Numbered from the stretch's first letter, positions 9,760 through 17,881 are shown. The stretch is 42,715 nt of DNA from Pseudoscardovia radai (GCF_002259605.1 NZ_MWWR01000015.1:1-42715), one strand, 5' to 3'. The notes: generated by a model not told the origin, from the letters alone. Translations and numbers: made by a program.

Positions 9760-10661
9760 TCGCGGTTCTTGCGCTTTCTCGCATACATGGAGGCGATGCG
9801 TCGTTCATTCGGGTAGCTCAGGACGTTGTCGAGATCGTCGAAGGCGATCCAGCGCACGTCCTCGGCCTCGTGGTCGGGGTCGCCGTCCACCGTCAGCTCA
9901 CCACCCGTCATGCGCAGCGCAAAATGGTGCACGAGCTTGTGGATGCGCTGCGTGGTGCCGGTGAACCAGTAGTCGATGGTGGCGATGGATTCGACGATTT
10001 CGCCCTCGATGCCGGTTTCCTCATGCACTTCGCGCACGGCCGTCTGCTCGGGTGTCTCGCCTTTCTCGATATGCCCCTTGGGCAGGCACCACTCGAGGTG
10101 GCCGGAACGCGAATGACGCGCGATGACGGCCACGCGGCCGAGTTCGTCGAAGATCAGGCCGCCGGCGGAGTATTCGCGCACGACGGGGAGCTCCTCATGC
10201 CCTTCGAGCGCCGCGAAGGACGACACGCGGGTCTGCGAGCCGCGGCGGCGCGCCATGACGGCGGGCGTAACCGGGTGCGGGGAGCGCGACGATGAAGACG
10301 ATTGCGCTCGCGTCGACAGGGCGTGGGCATGCGGCGACGGCGAGGGTTTTGCGGCGTGTTGCGCGCCGTGCGGTGCCGGGGTCGTGTGCCCGGGGTTTGC
10401 GTGCCCGGCACGCGCGGAATGCGCGGCGGGGGAATCGTGATCCATCGCGGCGGGCTGCGCGGGCGACGCGCCGGGAGAGGCGTTGGCGTCGCCGTGCGTG
10501 GGCTGCTGGGGATTCTGCTGGTTCCTCGGGGTTTGCGAACTGTACAGCGGGCGCAGCCGGGAGGGCACGCCGTCCTGCATCGTCGGAACCGTCCCGAGGG
10601 CATACTTCGGCCGAGAATTGGCATGGCGAAGCATTCGCGCGACATCTCCCGGCGTAGTCAT
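9756..10661 (-). CDS. Nudix hydrolase (MutT-like) with disordered N-terminus
   Basis: 301 residues. The C-terminal ~140 residues form a Nudix domain with the full box: G196-x5-E202-x7-R210-E211-x2-E214-E215-x-G217. This predicts Mg-dependent cleavage of a nucleoside diphosphate-X substrate; which one cannot be read from the sequence. Residues 1-~150 are Pro/Ala/His/Ser-rich and probably disordered. The start at 10661 is supported by a TAAAGT -10 element seven bases upstream, which implies a leaderless mRNA; an AGGGGG lies too close to the ATG to act as a normal ribosome site. It heads the four-gene minus-strand operon Nudix, DUF6049, murJ, pseudokinase, and is divergent from the CCA gene. It matches the mutT4 position in M. 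tuberculosis synteny. Confidence 0.88.
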   Translation of the reverse strand: MTTPGDVARMLRHANSRPKYALGTVPTMQDGVPSRLRPLYSSQTPRNQQNPQQPTHGDANASPGASPAQPAAMDHDSPAAHSARAGHANPGHTTPAPHGAQHAAKPSPSPHAHALSTRAQSSSSSRSPHPVTPAVMARRRGSQTRVSSFAALEGHEELPVVREYSAGGLIFDELGRVAVIARHSRSGHLEWCLPKGHIEKGETPEQTAVREVHEETGIEGEIVESIATIDYWFTGTTQRIHKLVHHFALRMTGGELTVDGDPDHEAEDVRWIAFDDLDNVLSYPNERRIASMYARKRKNRE

Positions 10662-10668
10662 ACCCCCT

Positions 10669-10674
10669 ACTTTA
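10669..10674 (-). promoter_or_regulatory. -10 element of a leaderless promoter for the Nudix operon
   Basis: TAAAGT on the minus strand (TANNNT class), separated by 7 bases from the ATG at 10661. This places the transcription start at or next to the A of the start codon. No good -35 was found. Confidence 0.55.
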
Positions 10675-10740
10675 TCCAGAAGTTGTGCGTATGGGGTAAC
10701 GGTAAGCTATGAGAAGCTATTCAAGGAAGGAAGGTCAGCC

Positions 10741-12204
10741 GTGGGATTCGATGTCTCCCCTGTGGCGATTGAGCTGGGAAAGCTGTTCAAGGAGAAGGGC
10801 TACGAGCTGGCGCTGGTCGGCGGTCCGGTGCGCGATCTGCTCCTGCACAGGAAGTCCCACGACCTCGATTTCTGCACTTCGGCGCGTCCTGAGGAATTCG
10901 AGCCGATTCTCCGGCGTTTCGGGAACGGCGGGTTCTGGGATATGGGTCGCAAATTCGGCACTCTCGGCGCGGTGCGTCGCCTTCCCGACGGAACCGAGGT
11001 CAGCGTCGAGGTCACGACGTACCGCTCCGACACCTACAACCCGGACTCGCGCAAGCCCGAGGTCAACTACGGTGACTCCCTCGAAGGCGATCTGTCGCGT
11101 CGTGATTTCACCGTCAACGCCATGGCGCTGCGCGTGCCCGACCTCGAATTCGTCGATCCCTTCGGCGGTGCCGACGACCTGCACAAAGGCGTTCTGCGCA
11201 CGCCCGTTTCGCCGGAGCAATCGTTTGACGACGACCCCCTGCGCATGATGCGCGCCGTGCGCTTCGTGGCGCAGCTCGGATTCACCATCGAGCCCGACAC
11301 CGCCGAGGCCATCGAGCGCATGGCCGACCGCATCCGCATCGTGTCGGCGGAACGCGTGCGCGACGAACTCACCAAGCTTCTTCTCGCCGACGACCCGCGC
11401 TCCGGCCTCGAGGCCCTTGTGGACTCCGGCCTGGCGGATATCGTGCTTCCCGAACTGCCGGCGTTGCACCTCGAGATCGACGAACACCACCGCCACAAGG
11501 ATGTGTTCGGCCACACCATGATGGTGCTTGAGCGCGCCATGGCGCTTGAAACCGACGCCGACGGCCCCGTGCCCGCACCCGACCTCGAGCTGCGCCTCGC
11601 CGCCATCATGCACGACGTGGGCAAGCCGAAGACGCGACGTTTCGAAGCCGGCGGCAAGGTGAGCTTCTACCAGCACGATCTCGTCGGCGCCCGCATGACG
11701 CGCAAGCGTCTCAAGGCGCTGCGCTTCGACCACCACATCGTCGAGGACGTCAGCGACCTCGTGGCCATGCACCTGCGCTTCCACGGTTATGTGGACGAGC
11801 GCTGGACCGACGCAGCGGTGCGCCGCTACGTCAAGGACGCGGGGCATCTGTACGACAGGCTCAACCGCCTGACGCGCGCCGACGCGACCACCGCGAACAA
11901 AAACAAGGAGCGCATGTTCTCCGCCGCCATGGACGACCTCGAGGCGCGCGTTATCGAGCTCAAGAAGCAGGAGGATTTCGACGCGATCCGCCCCGATCTC
12001 AACGGCGGGCAGATCATGCAGATTCTCGGAATCGAACCCGGCCCGCTTGTGGGCAAGGCGTACAAGCATATGCTCGACTACCGCCTTGATAACGGCCCCG
12101 TCGACGAGGCCACGGCCCGCGAGGAGCTCCTGCGCTGGTGGAACGAGGAAGGCGGCGCGGCGGGCGCTGGAACCAGCGCGGAGGCCGAAGCCAGCGCGGA
12201 CTGA
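10741..12204 (+). CDS. cca: CCA tRNA nucleotidyltransferase (PcnA/Cca type)
   Basis: 487 residues. It adds or repairs the 3'-CCA of tRNAs. The class II nucleotidyltransferase head carries GGPVRD (27-32) and the metal-binding D41-x-D43 (HDLDF). The RNA-binding head/neck follows, then an HD domain with H291-D292 (MHDVGKPKTR). The length matches the actinobacterial family. The frame is open far upstream, but the GTG at 10741 is preferred: AGGAAGGAAGG lies 6-16 bases upstream, and the conserved N-terminus begins directly after it. It is divergent from the Nudix operon, as in mycobacteria (Rv3907c/Rv3908). A TAAGCT at 10703-10708 is a possible -10. The last ~25 residues are a low-complexity Ala/Gly/Glu tail. 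Confidence 0.93.
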   Translation: MGFDVSPVAIELGKLFKEKGYELALVGGPVRDLLLHRKSHDLDFCTSARPEEFEPILRRFGNGGFWDMGRKFGTLGAVRRLPDGTEVSVEVTTYRSDTYNPDSRKPEVNYGDSLEGDLSRRDFTVNAMALRVPDLEFVDPFGGADDLHKGVLRTPVSPEQSFDDDPLRMMRAVRFVAQLGFTIEPDTAEAIERMADRIRIVSAERVRDELTKLLLADDPRSGLEALVDSGLADIVLPELPALHLEIDEHHRHKDVFGHTMMVLERAMALETDADGPVPAPDLELRLAAIMHDVGKPKTRRFEAGGKVSFYQHDLVGARMTRKRLKALRFDHHIVEDVSDLVAMHLRFHGYVDERWTDAAVRRYVKDAGHLYDRLNRLTRADATTANKNKERMFSAAMDDLEARVIELKKQEDFDAIRPDLNGGQIMQILGIEPGPLVGKAYKHMLDYRLDNGPVDEATAREELLRWWNEEGGAAGAGTSAEAEASAD

Positions 12205-12227
12205 GTGCCGGAGCCGGCGCTTCCTGG

Positions 12228-12311
12228 ACAGTGGTGCGGCTTGCGGACATTTTCGGGCGGTTTGAGCCCTAAAATCGTGGATTTTTGTCCGGAAGCCGTA
12301 CCGGTGTTATG
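12228..12311. repeat. Palindromic intergenic repeat, copy 1 (degenerate)
   Basis: Outer arms correspond to ACAGTGnTGnGGCTTGCGG on the left and GTCCGnAAGCC...TGTTATG on the right, about 40 bases apart. They are inverted copies of each other. The same arms recur at 16997-17123, 18371-18452 and 36697-36778. This copy fills the gap between the convergent cca and LytR_C genes and may terminate both. Confidence 0.75.
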
Positions 12312-12315
12312 GGTT

Positions 12316-13044
12316 TTACTGGCTCGAGGAGGCGTCGGAGGAGGAGCCGTCCTCGCCGGACTCGGCGGCGGCGGACTGGGCGTCGCTCGGAAGCGCGTCA
12401 CCCGCGGTGCCGCTGCCGGCGGTGCTGCCCACCGCAACCTCGGTGTGGGCGACGGCGGTCGGAAGGTCGGTTATCGAATCGGCGGACACGCAGCCTTTGA
12501 TGCTTTCCAGCGTGGAACCGGGAAGGGTGGTGACCTGGTCGGTGTCGAGCAAATCGTAGAAACTCTCGCCGATAACCACGTCGATCAGCGCGTCCTGACG
12601 GTCATCCATGCGCAGGATGGCGTCGTTGAAATGGCCCAGGAGCGTGTAGGCCTCGGCCACGGCGTTCTTGCCGAAGCGAATCTCGGTGCGGTCGATAACG
12701 CCGTCGGGGAAGTTGTCGACACCCTGGTTGATGAATCCACGGCTTTGCAGCTCGGAGGCGACGGCCGTCGCGAGGCCCGATTTATCGGTGCCGTTGAGCA
12801 CACGCACCGTGATTTTGCTGGGGTCGACGGCGGCGGTTCCCGTGGCCACGCAGGGTGCGGTGACGCCGTAGTTCGGCACCGCCTCGGCCTCCGAGGTTTT
12901 GTCGAACAGGCCCGCGGCCGTGGGAATGCTGATAACAAGCGCCAGCACGAGGATGGCGATGGCGATGGTGATTGCCATGCGGTGCCTGTCGTGCACGAAA
13001 AGCTTGCGCGCCTCGCGCTCGTTGCTGGAAATACGTCCGGCCAT
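12316..13044 (-). CDS. LytR_C domain membrane protein
   Basis: 242 residues. A short cytoplasmic N-terminus is followed by one transmembrane helix (about 23-46). The extracellular part contains a LytR_C fold (about 75-170: KITVRVLNGTDKSGLATAVASEL...RGF, then IRFG). The family is the C-terminal domain of the LytR-CpsA-Psr wall-ligase group; here it stands alone without the catalytic LCP domain, as is common in Actinobacteria. Function is therefore envelope-associated but unproven. The C-terminus is Ser/Ala/Asp-rich. An AGAAGG ribosome site lies about 8 bases before the ATG, and a TAGACT -10 lies at 13077-13082. It is probably monocistronic, with a palindromic repeat downstream. Confidence 0.85.
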   Translation of the reverse strand: MAGRISSNEREARKLFVHDRHRMAITIAIAILVLALVISIPTAAGLFDKTSEAEAVPNYGVTAPCVATGTAAVDPSKITVRVLNGTDKSGLATAVASELQSRGFINQGVDNFPDGVIDRTEIRFGKNAVAEAYTLLGHFNDAILRMDDRQDALIDVVIGESFYDLLDTDQVTTLPGSTLESIKGCVSADSITDLPTAVAHTEVAVGSTAGSGTAGDALPSDAQSAAAESGEDGSSSDASSSQ

Positions 13045-13076
13045 GTCCCAACCTTCTATCGATTGCGTTCGCGTTC

Positions 13077-13082
13077 AGTCTA
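13077..13082 (-). promoter_or_regulatory. -10 element for the LytR_C gene
   Basis: TAGACT on the minus strand, giving a 5' leader of about 25 bases with an AGAAGG ribosome-binding site before the ATG at 13044. Confidence 0.45.
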
Positions 13083-13100
13083 ACGAGAAAACCTGACGAT

Positions 13101-13122
13101 GGCGCCGCGATGATGCGGCGCC
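13101..13122 (-). terminator. Weak terminator-like hairpin after ispE
   Basis: An 8-bp perfect stem GGCGCCGC / GCGGCGCC with a 6-nt loop, downstream of the ispE stop. The minus-strand T-run (GGTTTTC) begins several bases after the stem, so termination may be inefficient. Confidence 0.45.
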
Positions 13123-13142
13123 GAGGTTCGCGGCAGGCGATG

Positions 13143-14123
13143 TCAGTAGTTCCTCTCGAAATTCGGATTCTCCAGCGGCAGCGGCCACATGGTGTCCGGC
13201 GCCGTCACGCTCGCGGTGCGGTCCGCCATATGGTATCGCGACCAATACTCGGCCAGCTGCCAGGCCTCGCCGATAGACGAGCACAGTGCCGCCACCGTGG
13301 GGCCGGAGCCGGAGATGAAGGCGCTCATGATGCCGAAATCCGATTGGGCGCTGCGGATGGCATCGGCGGAGCGGGGGTGCAGGTCGAGCGCGGCGCGCTG
13401 CAAATCGTTGCGGTTGCCGGGGGTTGACCCGATTTCGTCGAAGCGCCGGTACACATCGGCCGTGCTCAGGCCATCGTCATACATCGCCAGGGCCACGGCC
13501 TTCGGAGCCCACTTCTCCCATTCCGGGTCGGCCGGGCGCGGCCAGGTGGGCCTGGCCGGGTGGTAGTACTCCACTTTCTCGCCGTAGCCGGTGCCGTGCG
13601 CGAGGCCGGATTCGTCGATGCTGCCGAGGAAGAACGGGATATCGGCGCCCAGGTTCGCGGCAATCGACATAAGCATGTCGCCGCCGGGCACGATGGCGCC
13701 GGGGGCGTCGAACTTCCCGGCCTCGCCCCATGCGTGGAACAGGGCGACCAGCGTTCCGGCGGCATCCGAGGAGCCGCCGCCGAGCCCTGCGGCGACGGGG
13801 ATGTTCTTCTCGAGCCGGATCATGGCATCGGGGGAGACGTGGCAGGCCTCGGCCAGCGCCCGGGCGGCGCGGATCACGAGATTCGATTCGAATTCCGGGC
13901 TTCCCGGTGCGGGGCGCGGGTTCTCCTTGTTGTTTGGCAGTACGAGTACGAGTCCGGCGCCTTCGTCTCGCGCCTCGGCGCTGACGTAATCGTACAGACC
14001 CACGCCGCAGTAGATCGTGTCGAGCTCGTGGCGGTTGCCCCATTCGGGATGCCGCCGTTTCCTGACGCGCAGCTCCAGGTTGATCTTCGCCGGGCATCGG
14101 TACATGAATGTGAAGCGGCTCAT
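13143..14123 (-). CDS. ispE: 4-diphosphocytidyl-2-C-methyl-D-erythritol kinase
   Basis: 326 residues. GHMP-family kinase of the non-mevalonate isoprenoid pathway; it phosphorylates CDP-ME at the 2-OH with ATP. Visible are the N-terminal PAKINLEL with Lys13, the GHMP ATP-binding loop PVAAGLGGGSSDAAG (109-123), and GADIPFFL carrying the catalytic Asp. The open frame runs upstream, but the ATG at 14123 overlaps the ksgA stop as ATGA and begins the conserved sequence (MSRFTFMYRCPAKINLEL). It is the last gene of the coupled rpf > ksgA > ispE operon, the same order as Rv1009-Rv1011. The product feeds undecaprenyl carrier synthesis, which fits the envelope context. Confidence 0.95.
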   Translation of the reverse strand: MSRFTFMYRCPAKINLELRVRKRRHPEWGNRHELDTIYCGVGLYDYVSAEARDEGAGLVLVLPNNKENPRPAPGSPEFESNLVIRAARALAEACHVSPDAMIRLEKNIPVAAGLGGGSSDAAGTLVALFHAWGEAGKFDAPGAIVPGGDMLMSIAANLGADIPFFLGSIDESGLAHGTGYGEKVEYYHPARPTWPRPADPEWEKWAPKAVALAMYDDGLSTADVYRRFDEIGSTPGNRNDLQRAALDLHPRSADAIRSAQSDFGIMSAFISGSGPTVAALCSSIGEAWQLAEYWSRYHMADRTASVTAPDTMWPLPLENPNFERNY

Positions 14124-15202
14124 CGTGCCTCCTGTGGTGCGGACGCGGGTGCGTTCGTGTTCGCGGACGGCGCGGGTGCGGCGGGGCCATCGTCGATCGC
14201 CTCGCAGGCGCGCGCGAGGGCGATGAAATCGTCGATCGTCAGCGTTTCCCCGCGGCGCTGCCCGTCGATTCCCGCGGCCGCGAACGCCTCGCCGGGAACC
14301 GCCTTGCGTAGCGCGGCATGCAGCGTTTTGCGGCGCTGCCCGAAAGCCATGTCGATCAGCGAGAAAACGCGCGTGCGCAGCGCCTCGTCGCGGCGTTCGG
14401 GCGTGCTGACGCGCGTGAAGCCCACAAGCGCGGAATCGACATGCGGCGCGGGCCAGAACACGTTGCGCCCCACGATGCCGGCCTTGCGCGTGGTGCCGTA
14501 CCACGCGAGCTTCACCGACGGCGCGCCATAGATCTTGCTGCCCGGCGTGGCGCTCAGGCGGTCGGCGACCTCCTTCTGCACCATGACGAGGAACGAGTCG
14601 AGCCCTTGGAAACGCTGCAGCAGCGTCAGCACGATAGGCGTGGCCACGTTGTACGGCAGGTTCGCCACGAGCTGGAAGCGCGACGATGCGTCGAGCCCAG
14701 TGGCGGCGCGGAAGGCGGGGTCGGCCGGGTCGATGGTGAGCGCGTCATGCGTGACGACGGTCAGATGCGGCGCGTTGTCGGGCTGGAAGCGGGCGACGGT
14801 GCGCGGCAGGCGCTCGGCGAGCGGCGGGTCGATTTCGACGGCCACGACGCGTGCGCCGGTTTCGAGCAGACCCAGGGTCAGCGAGCCGAGGCCGGGGCCG
14901 ACCTCCATCACCGTGCCGTCGGGCGACACGCCGGCCTCGTGCACGATGCGGCGCACGGTGCCGGGGTCGATGACGAAGTTCTGGCCGAACTTCTTCGTCG
15001 GCGTGATGCCAGCCTCCTGCGCGATCTCGCGGATGTCGGCCGCGCCGAGAAGGCGGTGGGCGGGTTGGGTGGCAGGTTGCGCGGCCGCGGCGGGTTGCGA
15101 CGATTGCGCCGTCGCGCTCGCGGACGCGGTGCCCGCGTCGGTATCGGCCGCCGCGTCCATGTGGACGGGCGGAGTCATCGTATTGTCAGCGCTATTGCTC
15201 AT
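14120..15202 (-). CDS. rsmA: 16S rRNA (adenine1518/1519-N6)-dimethyltransferase
   Basis: About 360 residues (also called KsgA). It dimethylates two adjacent adenosines in the 3' hairpin of 16S rRNA. Visible are FGQNFVIDP, the SAM-binding VMEVGPGLGSLTLGLLE with acidic VAVEID after it, and the adenine-site motif NLPYN. A ~55-residue Ala/Thr-rich segment precedes the conserved core. The start at 15202 is chosen because the ATG shares one base with the rpf stop (TGATG), giving coupling; a start further inside that extension cannot be excluded. The stop overlaps the ispE ATG by four bases. Confidence 0.94.
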   Translation of the reverse strand: MSNSADNTMTPPVHMDAAADTDAGTASASATAQSSQPAAAAQPATQPAHRLLGAADIREIAQEAGITPTKKFGQNFVIDPGTVRRIVHEAGVSPDGTVMEVGPGLGSLTLGLLETGARVVAVEIDPPLAERLPRTVARFQPDNAPHLTVVTHDALTIDPADPAFRAATGLDASSRFQLVANLPYNVATPIVLTLLQRFQGLDSFLVMVQKEVADRLSATPGSKIYGAPSVKLAWYGTTRKAGIVGRNVFWPAPHVDSALVGFTRVSTPERRDEALRTRVFSLIDMAFGQRRKTLHAALRKAVPGEAFAAAGIDGQRRGETLTIDDFIALARACEAIDDGPAAPAPSANTNAPASAPQEAR

Positions 15203-16710
15203 CAGTACCATTTTCTGATCTGCCAGATTCTCCATGCGTTGCTTGGGCTTCCATAGACCTGGCGAATGTAGCTCAGGCCCCACGAGATCTGCACCGCGGC
15301 GTTGTCATGCCAGCCGGTGCCCATTTTGCTGCCGGGCAGGGCCTGCGGGATGCCGTAGGCGCTTGACGAGGGGTTGTCGGCGTCCCAGCGCCAGCCGGAT
15401 TCGCGCGTCCACAGGTTCTCGAGCGCGTTCCATTCGTCGTCGCTCGTCCAGCCGTAGGCGGCCATGGCGGCGCGGGCGTAGGCCTTGGCTTCCGCCACTG
15501 TCGCGTGCCACACGGTGCCCGACGGGTCGGAGGTGCCGGAGTTGGTGTTGTCGGAGTTGGAGTTGTTGTTGTCGGAGGTGCCGGAGTTGCTGGAGCTGCC
15601 GTTGCCGGGGTCGGTGGTTTGCGCCGGGCTCGGCTCGGGCGTGGGATCCTGCGTCGGCGCGTCGGATGGGGACGGTGACGGGTCCTCGGTCGGCGTGTCG
15701 CTCGGGCTGGGGTCCTCGGTCGGCGTGTCGGAGGGTTCCTCGGTGGGGGTGGCCGTCGGCGTGTCGGGCGAGCTGGGGGCCACGCTGGCGTTTGAATCGT
15801 CGGAACTCGCGGAATCGGAGGAGCTGCCGGAGCTGGAATCGTCGGAACTCGACGGCTCCGGATCGGGCTGCGCCGGCCCCACGCCGATGATCTCGTCGAC
15901 CTCGATCTGCGTCTGCGTCTGCGAGACCACCGTGCTGCTCGACGCCACGCCGTCGATATACGTCACGCGCAGCGTCTGCGTGACGATGCCGTCCTGGCCC
16001 GCCTGCTCGACCTTCTGCTCGCCCGGCTGCAGCGAGGCATCGGTGACGTACTGCGTGGAATACGGCGTCGTCACGTCCTGCGTGGTGGTGCCATAGGTGA
16101 CGCGCTGGATGCGCAGCACGGTGGTGCCATCGTCGTCTTCCACCGTCACGAGGTCGTCGGGGCCCACGGTTACGCCGCTCGCGTCGAGCAGCGAGGCGGC
16201 CGTGTGGTTGCCCTCGGGGATCACCGTGGTCTTGCCGTCGGCGATCACCGTCACCGGGCCGCTGTCGCTGACCAGGAAGCCGCCCGTGATCTGGTTGTAG
16301 ATATTCGAGACGTTCACCTTGATCGACATGGCGTCGCGCTCGTTCTGGCTGAAGTAGTCGAGCAGCTGCTGCGCGCTGGACGCGCAGGTCCAGAACGGCA
16401 CCTGCGCGCCGTTGATGACGAGGGTGGATTCGAAGGCCTGGCAGTACGTCACCGTGTCTCCGTTCGCCAAGGCGCCGTCATGCGTCGAAGTGACGATGTC
16501 ATGCGTGGCGACGGTGATGTTCTCGTCGGCGAGAAGGCGGTTGACGTTCGTGGCGTACGTGACCACGTTCCGCGTCTCGCCGTTGACCGTCAGCGCGACG
16601 GCCTTGCGGGTCTGGACGAAGAACGTGGCCGCGAGCATGGCGCAGACGACGACCACGGAGAGCGCGATTCGCGCAACGCGTGCGCGGCGCGTGCGTCGTG
16701 ACGGCTGCAT
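15202..16710 (-). CDS. Resuscitation-promoting-factor-like lytic transglycosylase with DUF348 and G5 domains
   Basis: 502 residues. An N-terminal signal anchor (about 12-33) precedes a tandem DUF348 region (about 35-190: VNG...V.T....V..LL..). A G5 domain follows (about 195-285), then a long Pro/Ser/Asp/Thr linker with repeated PTEDPSPSD-type units. The C-terminus (about 400-502) is a lysozyme/transglycosylase-like domain with the probable catalytic Glu437 in WTRESGW, then SSAYGIPQALPGSKM and the AW...W end. It should cleave peptidoglycan at the cell surface. Domain order and synteny match RpfB of mycobacteria, but the catalytic domain is of the SLT/Apf-like kind rather than the classical Rpf domain. 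A strong AAAGGAGG site lies five bases before the ATG, and a TAGAAT -10 is at 16898-16903. Confidence 0.9.
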   Translation of the reverse strand: MQPSRRTRRARVARIALSVVVVCAMLAATFFVQTRKAVALTVNGETRNVVTYATNVNRLLADENITVATHDIVTSTHDGALANGDTVTYCQAFESTLVINGAQVPFWTCASSAQQLLDYFSQNERDAMSIKVNVSNIYNQITGGFLVSDSGPVTVIADGKTTVIPEGNHTAASLLDASGVTVGPDDLVTVEDDDGTTVLRIQRVTYGTTTQDVTTPYSTQYVTDASLQPGEQKVEQAGQDGIVTQTLRVTYIDGVASSSTVVSQTQTQIEVDEIIGVGPAQPDPEPSSSDDSSSGSSSDSASSDDSNASVAPSSPDTPTATPTEEPSDTPTEDPSPSDTPTEDPSPSPSDAPTQDPTPEPSPAQTTDPGNGSSSNSGTSDNNNSNSDNTNSGTSDPSGTVWHATVAEAKAYARAAMAAYGWTSDDEWNALENLWTRESGWRWDADNPSSSAYGIPQALPGSKMGTGWHDNAAVQISWGLSYIRQVYGSPSNAWRIWQIRKWY

Positions 16711-16897
16711 GCGACCTCCTTTGCGTGGGGTTTCGAGGGGTGGCTACCGAGGTCTCCGGGGCGGCGGGGGTGTCGGGGCCCCCGGGGCCGCGACGTTCGG
16801 GGTGCTGCGGCTGCCGGGGTGTTGCGGCCGCCGGGTGTTGCGGCGACACGATGGATCCTTTCTCGCCTGTGGTTCCAACCGGTATCGAACTGCTCAT

Positions 16898-16903
16898 ATT
16901 CTA
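16898..16903 (-). promoter_or_regulatory. -10 element of the rpf-ksgA-ispE operon
   Basis: TAGAAT on the minus strand, giving a leader of roughly 180 bases that is G+C-rich with repeated GCCGCAACACCC-like segments. No known riboswitch core was recognised in this leader. Confidence 0.45.
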
Positions 16904-16996
16904 GGTTGCCGCGCTCCGGAAGCGCCACCCGGCCGCGTTCTTCCCCGATTCCCACAAAATCATAGGGACGGGGCAGTGTGCGGGGCGGGCGAAGAT

Positions 16997-17123
16997 GTCC
17001 GTAACCCATCACATTGTTGCGGAATTGATAACAGTGTGATGGCTTGCGGACAGGAAATACGATTTTTAGGGCCGGGAGTGGTGGTTTGTGTCCGTAACCC
17101 ATCACATTGTTATGGAATTGATA
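16997..17123. repeat. Palindromic intergenic repeat, copy 2 (compound: right-left-right arms)
   Basis: A right arm (GTCCGTAACCCATCACATTG onward, 16997-17018) is followed by a left arm (AACAGTGTGATGGCTTGCGG onward, 17030-17052) and a second right arm (17090-17112). Both right arms continue into the same GGAATTGATA, so a segment of about 34 bases is directly duplicated around the left arm. It lies upstream of the rpf promoter. Confidence 0.8.
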
Positions 17124-17517
17124 CCTGCCCCTCTCCATTCCTCCTTCTTCTCTTTTCTCACTTCTTTCTTCTGCCCCCTCTCCTGTCTTCTTGTCTCCTG
17201 CGGGGGAGTAGGGGAGTTCCGATGCGGATTCGGTGGGGTTTGGGGTGGCTGGACAGGCGGCGCGCGAAGCGGTGCTTTGATTCCATATTGTGAGACGATG
17301 CGCTTCTGTGCGCGGACAGGCGCCGGCGAGGGAGCGGGATAGGCGGTCGGGGGAGTGATGTTATGTCAGAAACGATTCGGGGCTGAGTTTCGGGCGAAGT
17401 GTCGGTAAGGGAAAATCGTTGAAAATTCAAGGGAAACAGCGTTTGAAGATGTTTTTCGAATCGCGCAGTGATTGCCGCTCGAGAGGCTTCGGGAAGCCTC
17501 CGGCGGAGGGCTCAAGA

Positions 17518-17739
17518 AGAAATAAAAGGGCGCCAGGCGAAGAAGGGGATGTGCCTGGCGCCCTGAGGCAAACGGAAAATTGGGGGTGGATCCGTTCGCC
17601 TTTAACTCCGCCCGGGCATATTGGGGTGTTGCCCGACCGGACTTACTCGGGGGTAAATCTTGGATTATCGATGTCAGCGCATCCCAATAGCGCCGTGGTC
17701 ACCGGCTGGGAAGTGTCTGTTTTCGTCCCCAGCACTTTG
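17518..17739 (-). ncRNA. Candidate structured small RNA with four C-rich hairpin loops
   Basis: Read on the minus strand, the 5' end carries a possible H-type pseudoknot: AAGTG pairs with CACTT and GCTGGG pairs with CCCAGC in interleaved order (17705-17737). Hairpins follow whose loops are C-rich: 17641-17658 (loop CCCCGA), 17613-17635 (loop ACACCCCAATA), 17566-17601 (11-bp stem, loop TCCACCCCCAATTT), and the terminator hairpin 17528-17563 (loop with CCCC). Two stems need a G-U pair that is valid only on this strand. A TAGGGT -10 at 17746-17751 precedes it and a T-rich tract ends it. C-rich loops recall the actinobacterial 6C RNA and Gram-positive sRNAs that target GGAGG ribosome sites. Family membership is not proven. 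Confidence 0.6.
17528..17563 (-). terminator. Intrinsic terminator of the candidate small RNA
   Basis: An 11-bp perfect stem GGGCGCCAGGC / GCCTGGCGCCC, 14-nt loop, followed on the minus strand by TTTTATTTCTT. There is no T-run on the plus strand, which fixes the direction. Confidence 0.8.
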
Positions 17740-17745
17740 AATATT

Positions 17746-17777
17746 ACCCTATGCGGCGCGTGAAATCGAGGATTTCA
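17746..17777 (-). promoter_or_regulatory. Promoter and palindromic operator of the candidate small RNA
   Basis: TAGGGT (minus) at 17746-17751 as -10. A perfect palindrome with a 3-base centre, TGAAATCGAGGATTTCA (17761-17777), covers the position where a -35 would be. This suggests control by a dimeric regulator. Confidence 0.45.
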
Positions 17778-17881
17778 TGAAACTTTCAGCAAAATGCACA
17801 GACAAACATAAGTCTGCGGCGTCGTAGGTTCCATGTCCAGAAAGTGTCCGATTTTTTAATGAGCACCTGTTCTGACATAAC

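Larger units (their letters stand above)
17360..17881. repeat. Perfect 12-bp inverted repeats bracketing the RNA locus
   Basis: GTTATGTCAGAA at 17360-17371 and its exact complement TTCTGACATAAC at 17870-17881. A third half-copy GTTATGT at 17892-17898 forms a close inverted pair with the right one. They enclose the candidate small RNA. They could be ends of a small non-autonomous element or binding sites of one regulator. No target-site duplication was evident. Confidence 0.5.

Noticed and set aside
16711..17760. c-di-AMP (ydaO-type) riboswitch upstream of rpf
   Set aside because: These occur before rpf genes in Actinobacteria, and GGGGTAAATC at about 17650 is reminiscent, but it is on the opposite strand to rpf, over 900 bases away, and the rest of the consensus is missing.
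17419..17763. 114-codon plus-strand frame across the RNA locus
   Set aside because: It lies over strong minus-strand hairpins and a terminator, has no ribosome site and no recognisable protein sequence.
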